NCBI RefSeq assembly: GCF_001039355.2
Contig: NW_019775236.1
Location: 192,130-256,129, forward strand
Direction of reading: 5' to 3'
Source: Lingula anatina
Taxonomy: Eukaryota; Brachiopoda; Lingulata; Lingulida; Lingulidae
DNA: 64,000 bases
Of this stretch, positions 1-33,442 are shown one piece after another. The notes under the pieces were generated by a model. It worked only from the letters and a program-made list of their open reading frames with translations. It was not told the DNA's origin and did no database searches. Each line of letters starts with the position of its first letter. Positions within the stretch are counted from its first letter, which is position 1. The position numbers were made by a program, and so were the translations under genes.

Positions 1-3000
1 AGACGCATTAGAGAAATACAAAAATTGTTCTTCCTTACAAATTTTGATGGGCGAAGAAAATGGGTTATGGTGCGTTACCATCAGTTCTGTTTTCAACTAC
101 AGTACAAAGTGTTATCTGGCATACACGTGAACTATACAAATCGTTCAATTTGGGGATTTAAATACCTGAAATATACTCTGCTTTTCATAAAACAACATGC
201 AACTTAAGTAAGAAAATCCTGTCATCTGAGTGTGTAATCACAGACGTTATGGCCCAATCCTGTTTCATTTCCTTCAGACACACACGACAGCGAAACCACA
301 GCTGGCGTGTAGTTTCCCCATTTAGATTCAGACCAGGGACCTAGCGTACATAGTGAAAATTTCCATTGATAACATAATGACTCGGTTTCATGAATATCAA
401 ATGAGACTAATTAAATTAGCTATATATCTGGTTCCCACTTTTTTGGCATGTAACTCACAAGAGACAATTTCATGTCATCGCTGTTTAACTGCTGATTCGG
501 GATTGCAGCATGCTTTCCTTACTCTGTGAAGTTTAATGTACTCTTCCCTGATAATTTTATGTTTTTAGTGTTACATTTTCCAAACTTTATAAATATAAAG
601 CAAAATACAATACTTATTATAAGCAGAAAGGGTGCTCACAAGATTGGTGCCATCTTCAAATTTTGATGCCCATGTCCAGTTGTTGTTACTTAGTATAGTG
701 GACGTGCAGATATATATTGGTTAAATTTAAGTCTGTAGTAGCCATGATTGGAAGAATACAACAGCCAAGTGCTCATCTGAAAAGCAGATTTAATCAGATG
801 TTGCCTCTTCAAACTATTCAGTTGTCTATTGTGTCAGCTTCAGGGAGAGTATTTCCAGCTGTTGTTTTGGAGACAGTGAAAAACATTACCTTTCCATGGG
901 GCTTTTTTTTTTTAATTTTGGAATAATTTAAATTTTTTTGCTCTATAACAGGGACATAGGTTGAATGAGGGCTAAAGAGAAAAAAAAAACGGAAGTTATT
1001 ATATATCTCATCTTCTGTACTTGACTTGAAAAGAATGCCCATCTGCAAGTTGATAGATGGATGCTGGCAGCTCTCCATGTATCTGTCTCTGTTTCATGCT
1101 GTGTTCAACATATTGTTCCTGCATCTCTGTGTTGGAGACCATTTCAGATCATAAAAAACAGGTCTAGGTTGGGGTCACCACTTGTCTTGTCATGTGACAC
1201 CCAGATGGAGACACCCACCCAGGGATCTCTCACTCCCTCTTCCATCTACATTTCCAAATTTTTGCCTCATGGATTTCAACAGAAACATTTTTTTAAAAAA
1301 TAAGTGTGCAAATCAAGGCAGTGAGAAAGATCCCATCAACTGTTTTGCAATTGGATATTTACATTGGAATTTTGAAAGTATTTGAAATGTCAAATCCCTA
1401 AACTTTATGTGTATGCAAATAGAAATTAGTGCAGCATTACACTTGGGTATCACTGCCATTGTCAAAGTTAAAATCTGAACTTTATAGAGTCTGGTTAACA
1501 ATTTAGATAATGCTCCTATCCCCATGGTAATGACACTTTCCCCTCAACTCTTCTGTTGGTTTGCTTGATAACTCTTCTTGCTAACTAATCCACTTGCATC
1601 AATAGCTGGCTCGGAATTTTGCCATCGCAGACGTAAGTAAAAAAAAGCAAATTGTTCACTTCGGTGACTTCAGTTGCATCTTTCCCACTTGATTTTACTT
1701 TATGTCTGTTGTGCATTTATCATACCCAAAACCAAAGTGATTTTTTGTTGGTGCATTATGTGAAGTGAAAAAAGGCTAAGTATCTCAGGAATCTTGACTG
1801 CTCTCCCCCCAAATCTATAGTTGTTTTAAGTATTATTTTAAAAGAATAAACATGTACTGTTTTTATATTTCTCATCAGAAATAAACTGATGTTTTAAAAG
1901 CCTTGGAAAAACAGGTGCATATTCTAAATATTGTTCCTTGAAAAACATATATTACACATGTCCACTCACAAAAAATAGTACAGAAAGCTGATAATTTAAT
2001 CAGTTATGACATTTTCCAAAAAATGAAAAAAAAAAAAATTATTATATTATTATATATACTGACAGTCAGGTTCTAGAGATGCTTAGTTTTGAACCATTAC
2101 ATGTATATTGATATATATTCTGTTGTCTGTTTGTGTGAGATAGTGACAGATGCATGTGCTGTGATCCCATTGATTTGGCAGTACATTAACTATAGATTTG
2201 TGTTTTACTAATATTGAAGTACAAGTGTTGTTAGATGGAAAGATGCGTAACAACTGTGTGTATATGTGAAAGACATACTCAGCATTGGGTGCCGTTGGCT
2301 GTTGCTCCAGTAACGACCCCTAGTAACTTTGATTTCCTAGTGCTACATGGTTGCTAAGACAACTGTAATGTCGGACACATTGAACAATGTGGCAAACACT
2401 GGGATGAAGCTTTATTTTTTCAGTAAAACATAACACATTTTTTCATTAAGTTAAAACACTGAATACTGTATACACTTGAACACTTTTCGGAAACAAAGTT
2501 TGGAAACAAATTTTACAAACATTTGGATGCATGGAGGCAAAAAAGTTTTATCCAAAAATGTTTAAATTTTTTAATTTCAAATTTTTTTTACTTGTAATGA
2601 GAACAGAAAAATAAGCACAGTACAGAATTCTTGCCAAATGATCGATTTTTTATTTTGGTTAAAAAAGATATAGGCAAAGCTATAGCTGCACAATTTATCA
2701 TTGATGTGTGGTGAGTTATCATTTTGGTGTTGACAAACTCTAGTCTAAGAATGGCTTCAGGATTAACCTTTTATGCTTTTTGACAAGTAATATACAGTAT
2801 GTACAGAAACTCAGAAATGTGTCAACCTAATTTCAGCATCGTATATACCCTGTCTCCCATCCTTGTCCTATGTACATTCTTGTCCTCATTCTCGTGTTTG
2901 TAGAAATTTTGTCAATCTTCCATTCATGTGTTCCAGTCTCCCTATGTGAACCCACAGATGTCAGACTGTTAATCTATATGTGATCCCACTTGCACTACAA

Positions 3001-4483
3001 ACCCATTTCTGTAAAGTAGGCGTTCAAGCTCTACACTGAGATGCTACATCTTGAATAGATTGTTTTTAGAAAATACTGAAACTTAATGTAAAATTACAGT
3101 TTTGTTACAAAAATGATATCATTTAGAATTTCAATTAATGTAGAAATGTTAAGAGATCAAATTTGCTGTTATATCTTTTGCTCATAGAATTATAGGAAAC
3201 AGAAATTTCACTTAAATATTTCACCTGTTTATTTCTTAATTTCATAAGTAAAGATCAAACAAATTCAGCATCATTCTCAACCTTTTTTTATCAGATAATA
3301 AACTAAATCATTTTTAAGGTTAGTCATCAGGTATATTTGATCAATCCTTTGTTTGTTCTATACTGTCATTATTTTCCAGATATTGTAGACATCCAAAGCG
3401 TACTCAAACTTGGCAAACTAAATATGAATAAAGCTAACTTTTCCATTTCCTATAAATTCTCCCAGTTAACAATAACTGCTTTCATCTATGGAAATATGAG
3501 AAAGTGAATGGATTCAGAAAAATGCACTACTGATACATATTGCCATTGCAGTCGATGTTTTCCTTTGTGTTTATGGTTATGACAGCCTCCCTCTGTTTGA
3601 ATAGCAGGAATAAATGACGAGACCCTGAACAACAATGTTGGTGAAAGAAGCTGTTATCGTCATAATTTCAAATCACAATCATTGATTTTCAGCAATTAAA
3701 AATAGTTCTGGGCCATTTGCTATGCATTGTATGGTAGCATTAATGGAAAAAGGGAGATTATCCTCATCATGCAGGCAGGAGGAAAGAGATAAATAGAGTG
3801 AACTGAGATTTGAAATGTATGAATTAGGATTGTGAAAATACAGATGGTAATTAAGAACAGTTTGTGGCATAATTACTGTCTATCCTGTCAGCAACCAAAA
3901 GAGGATCCAAATTTTGTTGAAGTAATCTATTGTTGCTATTTTGGAATATTTCACCAGATAGAAGAAAAGACACAACATGTGCCAATTTCTGTTTAATAGA
4001 GCTGTGTCATGTAAGGAAATTAATAAAAGTTACACAGACACGCACAATCAATCTTTGGCAGATAATGAAAACCCATCACAGAAGAAAAATGTGTGCTCAG
4101 CTGAAATGGAGTGGGGATTTTTTGTTGAAGCTTATCTGAGTTGAACAAGATCTGGTTTTTGAAACTTAGATGGCTATTTTTAAGTTTTTGGTCCTTTCTG
4201 TTAATGTAGAAGATTGAGTTAGACTGATACGTGTGAAAACGAATGTATGGATGTATGGTTGAAAGACGGATGAAATGATATCTTTATTTATATCTCATAT
4301 TTCATATTTCACAAATTAAAACTATACAACATAAAAAGTTTCATAACAAATGTACATACCTGGTTTCAGCACAAATCAGAGTTAAAAGAATTGTGTTTTT
4401 GATGAACCAACATAACCAGAAAATTGACAATGATATTTGATTGTATATATATCTACTGTAACATTTCTTTCCCTGCCTTGCAG
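1..4483. other. Upstream neurexin intron, no exon seen
   Basis: No stretch on the + strand shows LNS or EGF coding character with splice sites, so this is treated as the right part of a large intron inside LNS2. It contains A/T tracts but no recognisable gene. Confidence 0.6.
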
Positions 4484-25019
<20,536 letters not shown>

Positions 25020-27880
25020 CATGACAGCTTGAATAGCAATGGAGAGAGTCAAAAATATATAAGGATTATCAATTTAAAGGACTTTTAACATCAACAGTTT
25101 TAAGACTTTAAATGCATGAATTAAGCTTATGATAGACAGGAGTCAGTAGTACAGGGATTACCAATAGGAAGAAGGGAAAGAACAATGTCCGATTGAGGAA
25201 GCATTATTTGCTCAATGATTGGGGAAATGTCAAAACATCTCCAGTGCATGGCCACAAGTGATTTTAAATACCAAATACAGACACAACAAGACTTCCATTT
25301 TATCAAACTGGAACAAAGAGGCATACATGTACATTGATGGGGTTTGAGAAATTCATTGAGCAGGAATCATAAGAAAGAATGCAGTGACATTAATACAAGT
25401 CAGTTTCCACAGAATCAAAACATTTCTGTTTGCAACAGGGGATATTGTTAGGAAGCATTTTTTTAATATTAGATTCCCAAAATGAATTTTACTAAAAAAA
25501 ATACCTATTTGAAAAATGGATCAAATATTTGAAGGCCTTTTAACTAGTGCTTGGTCTCCTCAGTATGCTTGACATAGAGAATATTGTGATAGCAAGGAGG
25601 GAGGCAAATAGAGGAAAGTAATTCTGTTATTTATGCTATGCAAATTTAAATTAACCTCAAACTCAACCTTTGTTCATGCTAAGAACTGGTTTTTATGTGA
25701 TTGTTTATATGATAAATGTTAACTCAAAAAGGTGGATGGGTGAGGTAGAAGTAAGTAGTGCATTTTTCAGGACCAAATGTTTGTTCACCAAGAAGGGCAA
25801 ATAAAAAAATATTAACGGGCAAATAATTCTGACACTGTGGTCAGTGTAATCGAGTATCTTCACCCTTCATGTCCAGTGCTTCCACCACATGTGTGTAGTT
25901 TAACCTTAATGACCCTCTGGCCAGGGAGTCATAATGAAGTCCATCCAATACCTGTCTTTGGTGCCACGTTATTACCAGAATTATATGCTGTAGTGTGTTG
26001 CTTGTCCCATCTTGTACTCAATGGTACCTCTTGTGTATAAAAACCATCTAGTTCATATCATACTATATGCAGTGTGCATACTATGCTTCCATGTAAATTC
26101 AGGACAACACACTTATCATTAATTCGTTGTATATATATACATGTAGTGTTCCAGGTTGATATCATACATATTCATATAAACATACATAGTCAACCATTTG
26201 TCCCTTTTTGTATGTAATCATTACATGACTGTTTGATAAATATAAGCACAAAATGGAATATGCTGGTACTGAGAAATCATATCACCCCCAACATTTTGTG
26301 ATTTCAAGTCCCCCTTACAAATATAAAATAAGTGTTTTTCTTGAGAACTGTCACCAGAGCTGAATATTACCAAGAGGAATTTTCATGTTTGCTCCTGAAC
26401 ATTTGTCTAAATGAATAAAGAAAATATGTAGAGTTAAAGTGTATTTTCATTTAGACTATGGGAATATTTTACCATTTGGGTTGTATTCCAGATAATGAAT
26501 AGTTTGTAATTTCCAACGTATTTCAACTTACACGAAGATGGGTTGGGTGGTTATTTTTTGCTCTAGTGTGGTAAAATATATTTGATGTGCCATTGAAAAT
26601 GCCGTGTATGGTTTTTTTTAACAGCATAATGATTATGGAACTTGTAATTTTGTGCTTTGTTAAGATGCCGCACAGTACTTAAAGAACATTCTACTCATTC
26701 TAGCCTTTTTGTCTCTTATATGTAGATTCTTATTAACAAAGGCTCTGTACATAAAGTAGTTTTTACAGTAAGCTCCAAAATGGGGCATTGACATTATTTA
26801 AATATGTGTGAGGTTGATTGTCAGCAGTTTGAGCTAATTCCATGGTTAAGAGAACATATATTGTCAAGTGAAACAAAATTCAAATTATAGCATTATTATT
26901 TTAATCATTGATTAGGTTAATAGAATTGTAAATGTTTTAAATTCAGTGGTTGGCCAAGTCAATTTTTTACATTTTAGGAAAGGTCCCTCGCCTTTATTGG
27001 CAATATAATTGAAAGATGGTATTAGTGATCTTATTTGACAATGCAGTTTCGTTTTGATGTATTTTAGGACCAGTGCATTAGATGGACCAATCTTGTTTTA
27101 CGTTTTTGTCGTATATTAATGGCAAATGTTTTGAAACCAAAACTGGGTCAAAAATATCATGTAAACAAAATAAATGTGTATTTATAAGTATTTCAGATTT
27201 ATGTTATTGTTGTACCAGTATTAGTGCCTAGGTTGTATATTTTTTTAATGTACAAACAGAAGTACCTAATTTCAGTCTTACTAACTTAAGAGATTGTGCA
27301 TGCAGTGTCAGCTTTTGCTGGCCTCCCTAAATACAATTTTAGTTGGTTTTCAAAAAACTTTCTTTTTCAATTCTCTCACCAATGTAAGCATAAAAATGGT
27401 TTGACCTGAGAAATTATTTTATTCAAAACCTGCATGTTATGTTGAAAAACACTAAATTTAAATAGAAAATGCTAAAACATCAGTTATAAATTTTTTCATA
27501 TTTCTATAATAGTATTTCAAATAAATTTATTTCAAATTGAGTATTTTTACAATGCAAGTGACATCTGATAGCACAACATTTTGCAATGAAAAAAAATTAT
27601 CACAGATACCACATCCAACTGATGAAAAATAACTTAATGAATGAAATGGTCAATTCATATGGCGATTAGAGTAATTCTCATTTCTTGTATCAAAGGTGTT
27701 ATTCTTAAAAGGCAGAAACAGTACATCTACATTACTTTCATATTCATATTGAGCAAGTTGATAAATGTTAAAAAACACTGGAAGCTTATGAATTGAATGA
27801 ATTATTTGTACATGATATGGAATAATATCTTTTCCAGCCTCTGGGGTAATTGCAAATGAAAGCTGATGATTGCAGCACCA
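25020..27880. other. Neurexin 3'UTR and intergenic region
   Basis: AT-rich, no coding region recognised. It separates neurexin from the oppositely oriented RNASET2, so the two genes converge. Confidence 0.7.
26414..26419 (+). terminator. Candidate neurexin poly(A) signal
   Basis: AATAAA on the sense strand 1.4 kb after the neurexin stop codon; another occurs at 27169-27174. Which one is used cannot be told. Together they suggest a 3'UTR of 1.4-2.2 kb. Confidence 0.35.
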
Positions 27881-27890
27881 TTTATTTATT
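27881..27890 (-). terminator. RNASET2 poly(A) signals
   Basis: Two overlapping AATAAA hexamers on the minus strand begin 15 bases beyond the RNASET2 stop codon. This would give a very short 3'UTR of roughly 40 nt. Confidence 0.5.
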
Positions 27891-27905
27891 ACTATTGCTT
27901 AGTTT

Positions 27906-30900
27906 TTATGAGGTATGCTTGATTACAGGATAGCAAGTTAATTCACTGGGGCGGCATGGTTCTGTTTCACCCAAACCAAATTCCAGCTTCTGTGTCTTGT
28001 AATGTGGCACTTTCATCCTTTCACTCTTACTGCTGAAGTATAGGTTGGTGTCTTCATTGCTATTACAGTCAATTATGCTAAAACTCTTGTCCACACACAG
28101 CTCCACCTCTATCAGGTTTTGTGTGTGTTTTTTCTGAAATATCATCAAGGAATATTACACTATAATTCATGTTCTATATTAAGGAAACATCTGAGGCAAA
28201 GTCCAAAATAAAAAGCCATAAGACTGTATAATGTTTAACTGGTATACATGTCAATAGGTGTATCTTAAAGGTATACATACAGTACATGTTTGAAAATGTC
28301 AAGAAATGATTTGTGAGCAGGTGAAATTTGCCTTTTCTCAAGGGAAGTTAAATTTGGTTCCCAAATCATTGATAGGAAGGCATTTATAGATGTACCATAA
28401 AAAAGCTATTTTACAGGAGATCTACTCCATTTTTTTGCCCTGTATGTGTTCCATTCCATAAACAAGTATTTCAGTGCTCACCTTATTCCAGTAGCAGTTG
28501 ATATTTGGCATTTTACCAAGTTGTGACTTCAGTCCCTCATAGAGATTTGTTATCTGCAAAAGTTCAAAATAAGAATTTATCAGTTAAACATATATACAGT
28601 AAGCAAATCTATAGCAGCTTGAATTAGGAAAAAATTAGTATGTATGCAATGATGAAAAATAAATTTTATAATGGTGTCTTTCCTCCAGTGCAGTTTGTAT
28701 ATACAAGGATTACCCCCCCCCCCNNNNNNNNNNNNNNNNNNNNNNNNNTTTGCTTTGTTTAAGTATTGTCAACAGACTTAATGAAAATTTTCTTGTCATT
28801 TCAATGCATTACAATTACAATTACTTTATTTCTTTATCTATTTATTTATATTTTGACAATCTGAAAAATTCCACATATAAAATTAAGCTTGTGGTTGTCA
28901 TAAATGAAGATACTACATAATGGCTTGATAACAATGGGGCGTTAATGATAATAAAGCCTGTTTTGTGGTTATTTTTAATTTTACAAATCATCCACAAATT
29001 CAGAAGGGTCTTTATGGATGTTATGAAAAATAATGTTCATCATTTAACACAAAAATCATATTTATTCATCTATTTACTTACATTGACATTACAAGTATCA
29101 GATGGCACTACTCCAGCTCTTGCTAATAATCTATCAGAAAGAACATTTATAATAATTATTTTGAAAGTAGGCCTACATAAAGCAGAAACATGAGGAAAAT
29201 TTTCCAAAAAATAATTTTGTTTGTTTTAAACTTTTTTCTTAAAGCCAATGATTATCTAAACAAATGATTATGGAATTATGATTATGCTGGAAATGCACAA
29301 AAAATGATAAAAAATCACCCAACAGAAAACTATATTAGTACTACATTACAGAATATGTCAGTATCACATTACAAGACAGCAGGCATGATTATAGTAATAT
29401 TCTACCCATCCACAACTCACATTGTAGCATTATACTTCTGGTGGAGCTCAAGACCTTTGGAGAAGTATTTGAATTGACTCCCTAGTGCAGGCAGTGAGGC
29501 AGCACAAGTCCCATGCTTATCCCACTCGTGCTGCCTGTAAAAAAAGTAAAAAAAATAGTATAATGATGTCAAAGAAATATGAAATGTTATACAATGCTTA
29601 ATTGCAACTAATGTCATGTTTCATTTAAGTCAAATAGTAATTTAGAAATAGGTTAACTGTTAACAAGCAGGAATGGAGGGACTTACCAAAATTCTGTCTT
29701 TTCAGAGTCTGTATATAGATTTGGCCAGTTTACATCCAGATTAGTTTCAATCGGCTGCAATGTGACAAAATATGTAATAGATAGATAAGTGGCAAAATAG
29801 AAACTTCCATGCAACTTTCCAACAAATAAATTGGAAATATCCAGCTTTTCAGAAATAAATCATTGTACTAAGACTTACTTTAATCAGCTTCTCATCAAAA
29901 GCCCAGGTTTTGTTGCAGTATGATGGTTCATCTTTGCTCCCTTGTCTGTTGGGCCTGAAAATCAGTTTGATGGAATGAGTTCTGATGTTTTGGGTATGAA
30001 AAGTTATTTACTTTTAATAATATTCTCTTCATAACAGAACACACCAATATGATTTAATCTCTCTCAATCCAGAAAGTACAAAACATACATAAAGCGCAAC
30101 AGAGAAGCTCTTTACTCATACTTACCAAAGTCCATGGACTGTCCAAAAGGAAATATCTTTAGGGATAGCACATTTGTGTTCCTTAAATGTAATAAGCTCA
30201 AGGAGTTAATGCCATATGAAAGCAAAGCTACAGGATAATGCATACAAAAAGAAAACATTGAAATAGTGAATTTAAATAAGGAGCATCAAATAACAGGAAC
30301 ATGTGCATTTTCAACTGAAAATGTAAAGGAACTCAGAAGCTAGAAAAGGAACTGTGTATTAAAAATAATAAAACGTAATGGCGCAAAGAAATGGAAATTG
30401 GAATTAACATAACAAAAAGAAAAATCAAATAAATTTAAAACAAGCTACATGTACATGTTTCTCTGTCTTAACTTTAATACTTTTAGTTGATCATTCTGTT
30501 CTGAGCTGATCAATTGAAATATGACCTGTGATAAATACCTCATACACTGAATCACACACAGTTTGTGGCCACTGTTGAGTGAACACCATGTAATCCCATT
30601 CATTATTACTACTGCAGCTAAAAAGAAGAGGTGAAATGTGTACCCAATATGAAACACACAAAATTAATTTTCCTAGCTATCATATGTTCTTCAGATCATG
30701 TGTGTGCCAATTTGGATCATACAGTGGGATATATCAGGGACGTGTACCGCTGTCTGTTTGAGAGTATTGGGTCGTTTTTGTCAGTGTCTTTTGATTTTAA
30801 GCTTAAAAAAACGCCCCCAGTTCTTAAATGGTAAGGCACTAGTGATTGTCATTTCTTAGTACATAATAAACTGGCCTAGACTGATTCATCAATTTATTTG

Positions 30901-30952
30901 CTGCTTACCTCACTATGAAAACTGCATAAAGGAGCACATCCTTTATCCTCAT
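27906..30952 (-). CDS. RNASET2: Ribonuclease T2, nine exons
   Basis: Acid endoribonuclease of lysosomes and the secreted fraction, cutting single-stranded RNA through 2',3'-cyclic phosphate intermediates. Exons in transcript order: 30909-30952, 30539-30617, 30126-30181, 29879-29954, 29687-29754, 29421-29534, 29082-29130, 28482-28553, 27906-28133. They total 786 nt, 261 residues, close to the human length. The start ATG gives a hydrophobic signal peptide (MRIKDVLLYAVFIV) joined to CSSNNEWD. Both catalytic blocks are intact: CAS I FWTVHGLWP with His57 and CAS II HEWDKHGTC with Glu111, Lys114 and His115. N-glycosylation sequons occur at Asn74 (NKT) and Asn143 (NAT). The RNase Rh-type tail is cysteine-containing and variable. 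An active enzyme is expected. Confidence 0.95.
28712..28748. repeat. C homopolymer and 25-base sequence gap
   Basis: A run of C leads into 25 N at 28724-28748, inside an RNASET2 intron. No exon appears to be lost, because the phases join across it. Confidence 0.98.
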
Positions 30953-31203
30953 TTCGAAGCCGTTGGTATGTAGTACATGTAGTTTCACAGCCTGGCAAAA
31001 AAAAGAAAACATTAACGTTAAAAAACAACTTTTGAAACTGAGAGAGAGAGAGAGAGAGGGAGGGAGGGGAGGGAGAAAGAGAGAGCTAGAGAGATTCTTA
31101 ATACATACAACAACTTTAATTCACCCCAGTTCACACGTCAAACTGGCTAATTTCTACTTACTTTCTCCACTGGTGTGCCCGTCTGCTAGTCGGTATGCTG
31201 TTT

Positions 31204-31213
31204 GTCATGTGAC
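31204..31213 (-). promoter_or_regulatory. CLEAR-like E-box upstream of RNASET2
   Basis: GTCATGTGAC differs by one base from the CLEAR/TFEB consensus GTCACGTGAC that marks lysosomal gene promoters. It is 252 bp upstream of the RNASET2 start codon. Function is inferred from position and gene class. Confidence 0.4.
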
Positions 31214-31220
31214 CACGACC

Positions 31221-33442
31221 CCCAACATCCGGTTGGGTATTTCCGGTGTAACAGCTAGGACCCAGCTAGGAATGGTAGTCCCAGGAACTCGCTAGGAGCC
31301 GTAGTCCGCTCCCCATTAATTTGTGTAGGTGACATTCGTCCCATATACCAAATAATTATAACATCACTTGGAACGAAGAACTTGTTAGAAAACAACAAAG
31401 ACAGATCACAGAATGCTTAATGCACACGCAGTCGTATCGATTATGTGGGGCCCCGGACTTCCATTCCGAGAACTATCATTCCTGTCACACTTTTTTGTAC
31501 ACGCAGTTTTTCATTTATTATTAATGGTTTGTCTTGTATAGAAGAGAGTTTTTTATTTTATTTTCATTTATTTACTATTATTATCTTTTTACCTAGCAAT
31601 TTTTTCAGTATTTACAATTCTGACAAATACTGTACTGTAGGCAAGCTTGATTGTACAATGTGCATGTACACTGTACTCTGCTTTATCATCTACAACAGCA
31701 ATTTAGTGGCCCTTTCTTGAAATGGACTTTCACAAAAAGTACATATTGTATGATGGTCTTTTACCACTGTGCCGGTACACGTACAGTTTAGGCTATACTG
31801 GTGTCCCTGAATTGTGCAATACAGCACAATACACGAGACATATCATCAGGTCTGCAGCCATGTTGGTGTGTGACCCCTCTTGGCAATATTAACAGCAAAG
31901 AAGAGCCACTTGTTAACATGATGGACAACCCGACGATAAACAAATCGTGCCAATTTGTTTAGTTGTATCAACCATATCAATTACATAGTAATACTGGTAA
32001 ATGTCACTTTTATAACATCCTATTTTGTGTGGAACGAAGATCTAATAAGCGGTATATTAGATTTTAGTGTGGAATGACCGTTTCCCTAGTTTACTTGTGA
32101 CTGAAAAAGTCTCAGTCTATACCAATGCAAAGATGGCACTGTGGGCAACATCCATATGCTGGTGCATCCCAGCTATAGGTCTGGGGTAATTAAGCCCAGT
32201 GCATATGAAAGTTAATTCCCCCCCCCCCCCCCCAAGAGGTGTGTCATTCAGTTAAGCTCATTGCACTTAGCGAGAGCCCCTGCAAATCTAGTTGGTTCAA
32301 TCCAACTAGTACGATGTCTCTCTGCATGCTCCCTTAGTCTCCCCCCCTTGCATTTTTATAAATATGTATATTGGACATAGTGTCCATCATCACCATGATT
32401 CTTCCTAGAATTTTGATTTGTATAAACACAAGTAAAAGAAAACAGTACATTTTCTCAAACTCATATAACGTTACATACAAAATAGTTAAATTACCAAAAT
32501 ACACCTAGAGTTCAAAAACCAGCCTCCTGGGATAATTTTCATGATATTATGATGCTTTTTGTGTATTTTTCACAAAATGATGTTTTCTGAGCGAGAATCT
32601 GAAGTGAAGTTTAAATGTCGCTGCTTCTGTCAGTTGATGTTTATACTAGCATGTCTATTTTACAGCTTTGTTGCCTTGTGTTTAAATAATGTTACGTTTT
32701 TCGTCATTGGTGTCTGTACATTTGCCAACTTTGTTGCCTTTGTCTCTTTATATATTTGAAGAAAACAAAATGTAAAGAATTCAAAAACAATTATTGGTTA
32801 ATTGCCCCCAGCACATATGGCCTTTTAAACAGAGGATGGCTTGGTTTAAATAATTGCTGGGTGCTAAAACCATCCCTTTATGGTATTAAGTTGAATTTTA
32901 TTTAGTATCTCAAGGGTACTTTTCAGACAGATATAATTATTTATTTTTGGTGGCAATAAATAATAAAAAAATACAGCTGCACATGGTTAATTTGACAAAG
33001 TAACTATGTTGAATAAAAAGGCAAAAAATTGTTCCATAATTAACAAAAGCCGTAGGTCAAAAATAACATTTTTTGTGATATACAATCTATTCTTCTAGTC
33101 ATATTTATAAATTAAAGAAGATTGGTTAATAAGAAATGTTTCTTGAGCACTGGACTTCTAACAAATCATTTAAAAAAGAAATTTTAAAAAATTATTGTTC
33201 GAAGGTGTAATCAAAAATATATATCAGTATATATACACACATAACATGCAAACAGAACATATACTTTTAAGAATGTACCTATTACAGATCTAGTCAATGA
33301 ATCTCCACTGATTGGCTAGAACTCCATCACTGCTGATAAAACTTTAAAAAAAATCATTATACACTGGTCCAATTTAAATGCTATCTTGAACTTATGTGGC
33401 ATTTAATTCCTTCCATGATGTAGAGAATCACATATTAATGGC
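31221..33442. other. Intergenic region RNASET2-DYNC2LI1
   Basis: Gene-free stretch with a C homopolymer at 32219-32234 and AT-rich sequence. A minus-strand AATAAA at 32940-32945 could end the DYNC2LI1 transcript. No further gene recognised. Confidence 0.6.

Noticed and set aside
30560-30590. RNASET2 has TQQWP where human has VQHWP, suggesting a lost catalytic His
   Set aside because: The catalytic histidines are in the VHGLW and KHGTC blocks, which are intact; the QHWP position is not a catalytic one.
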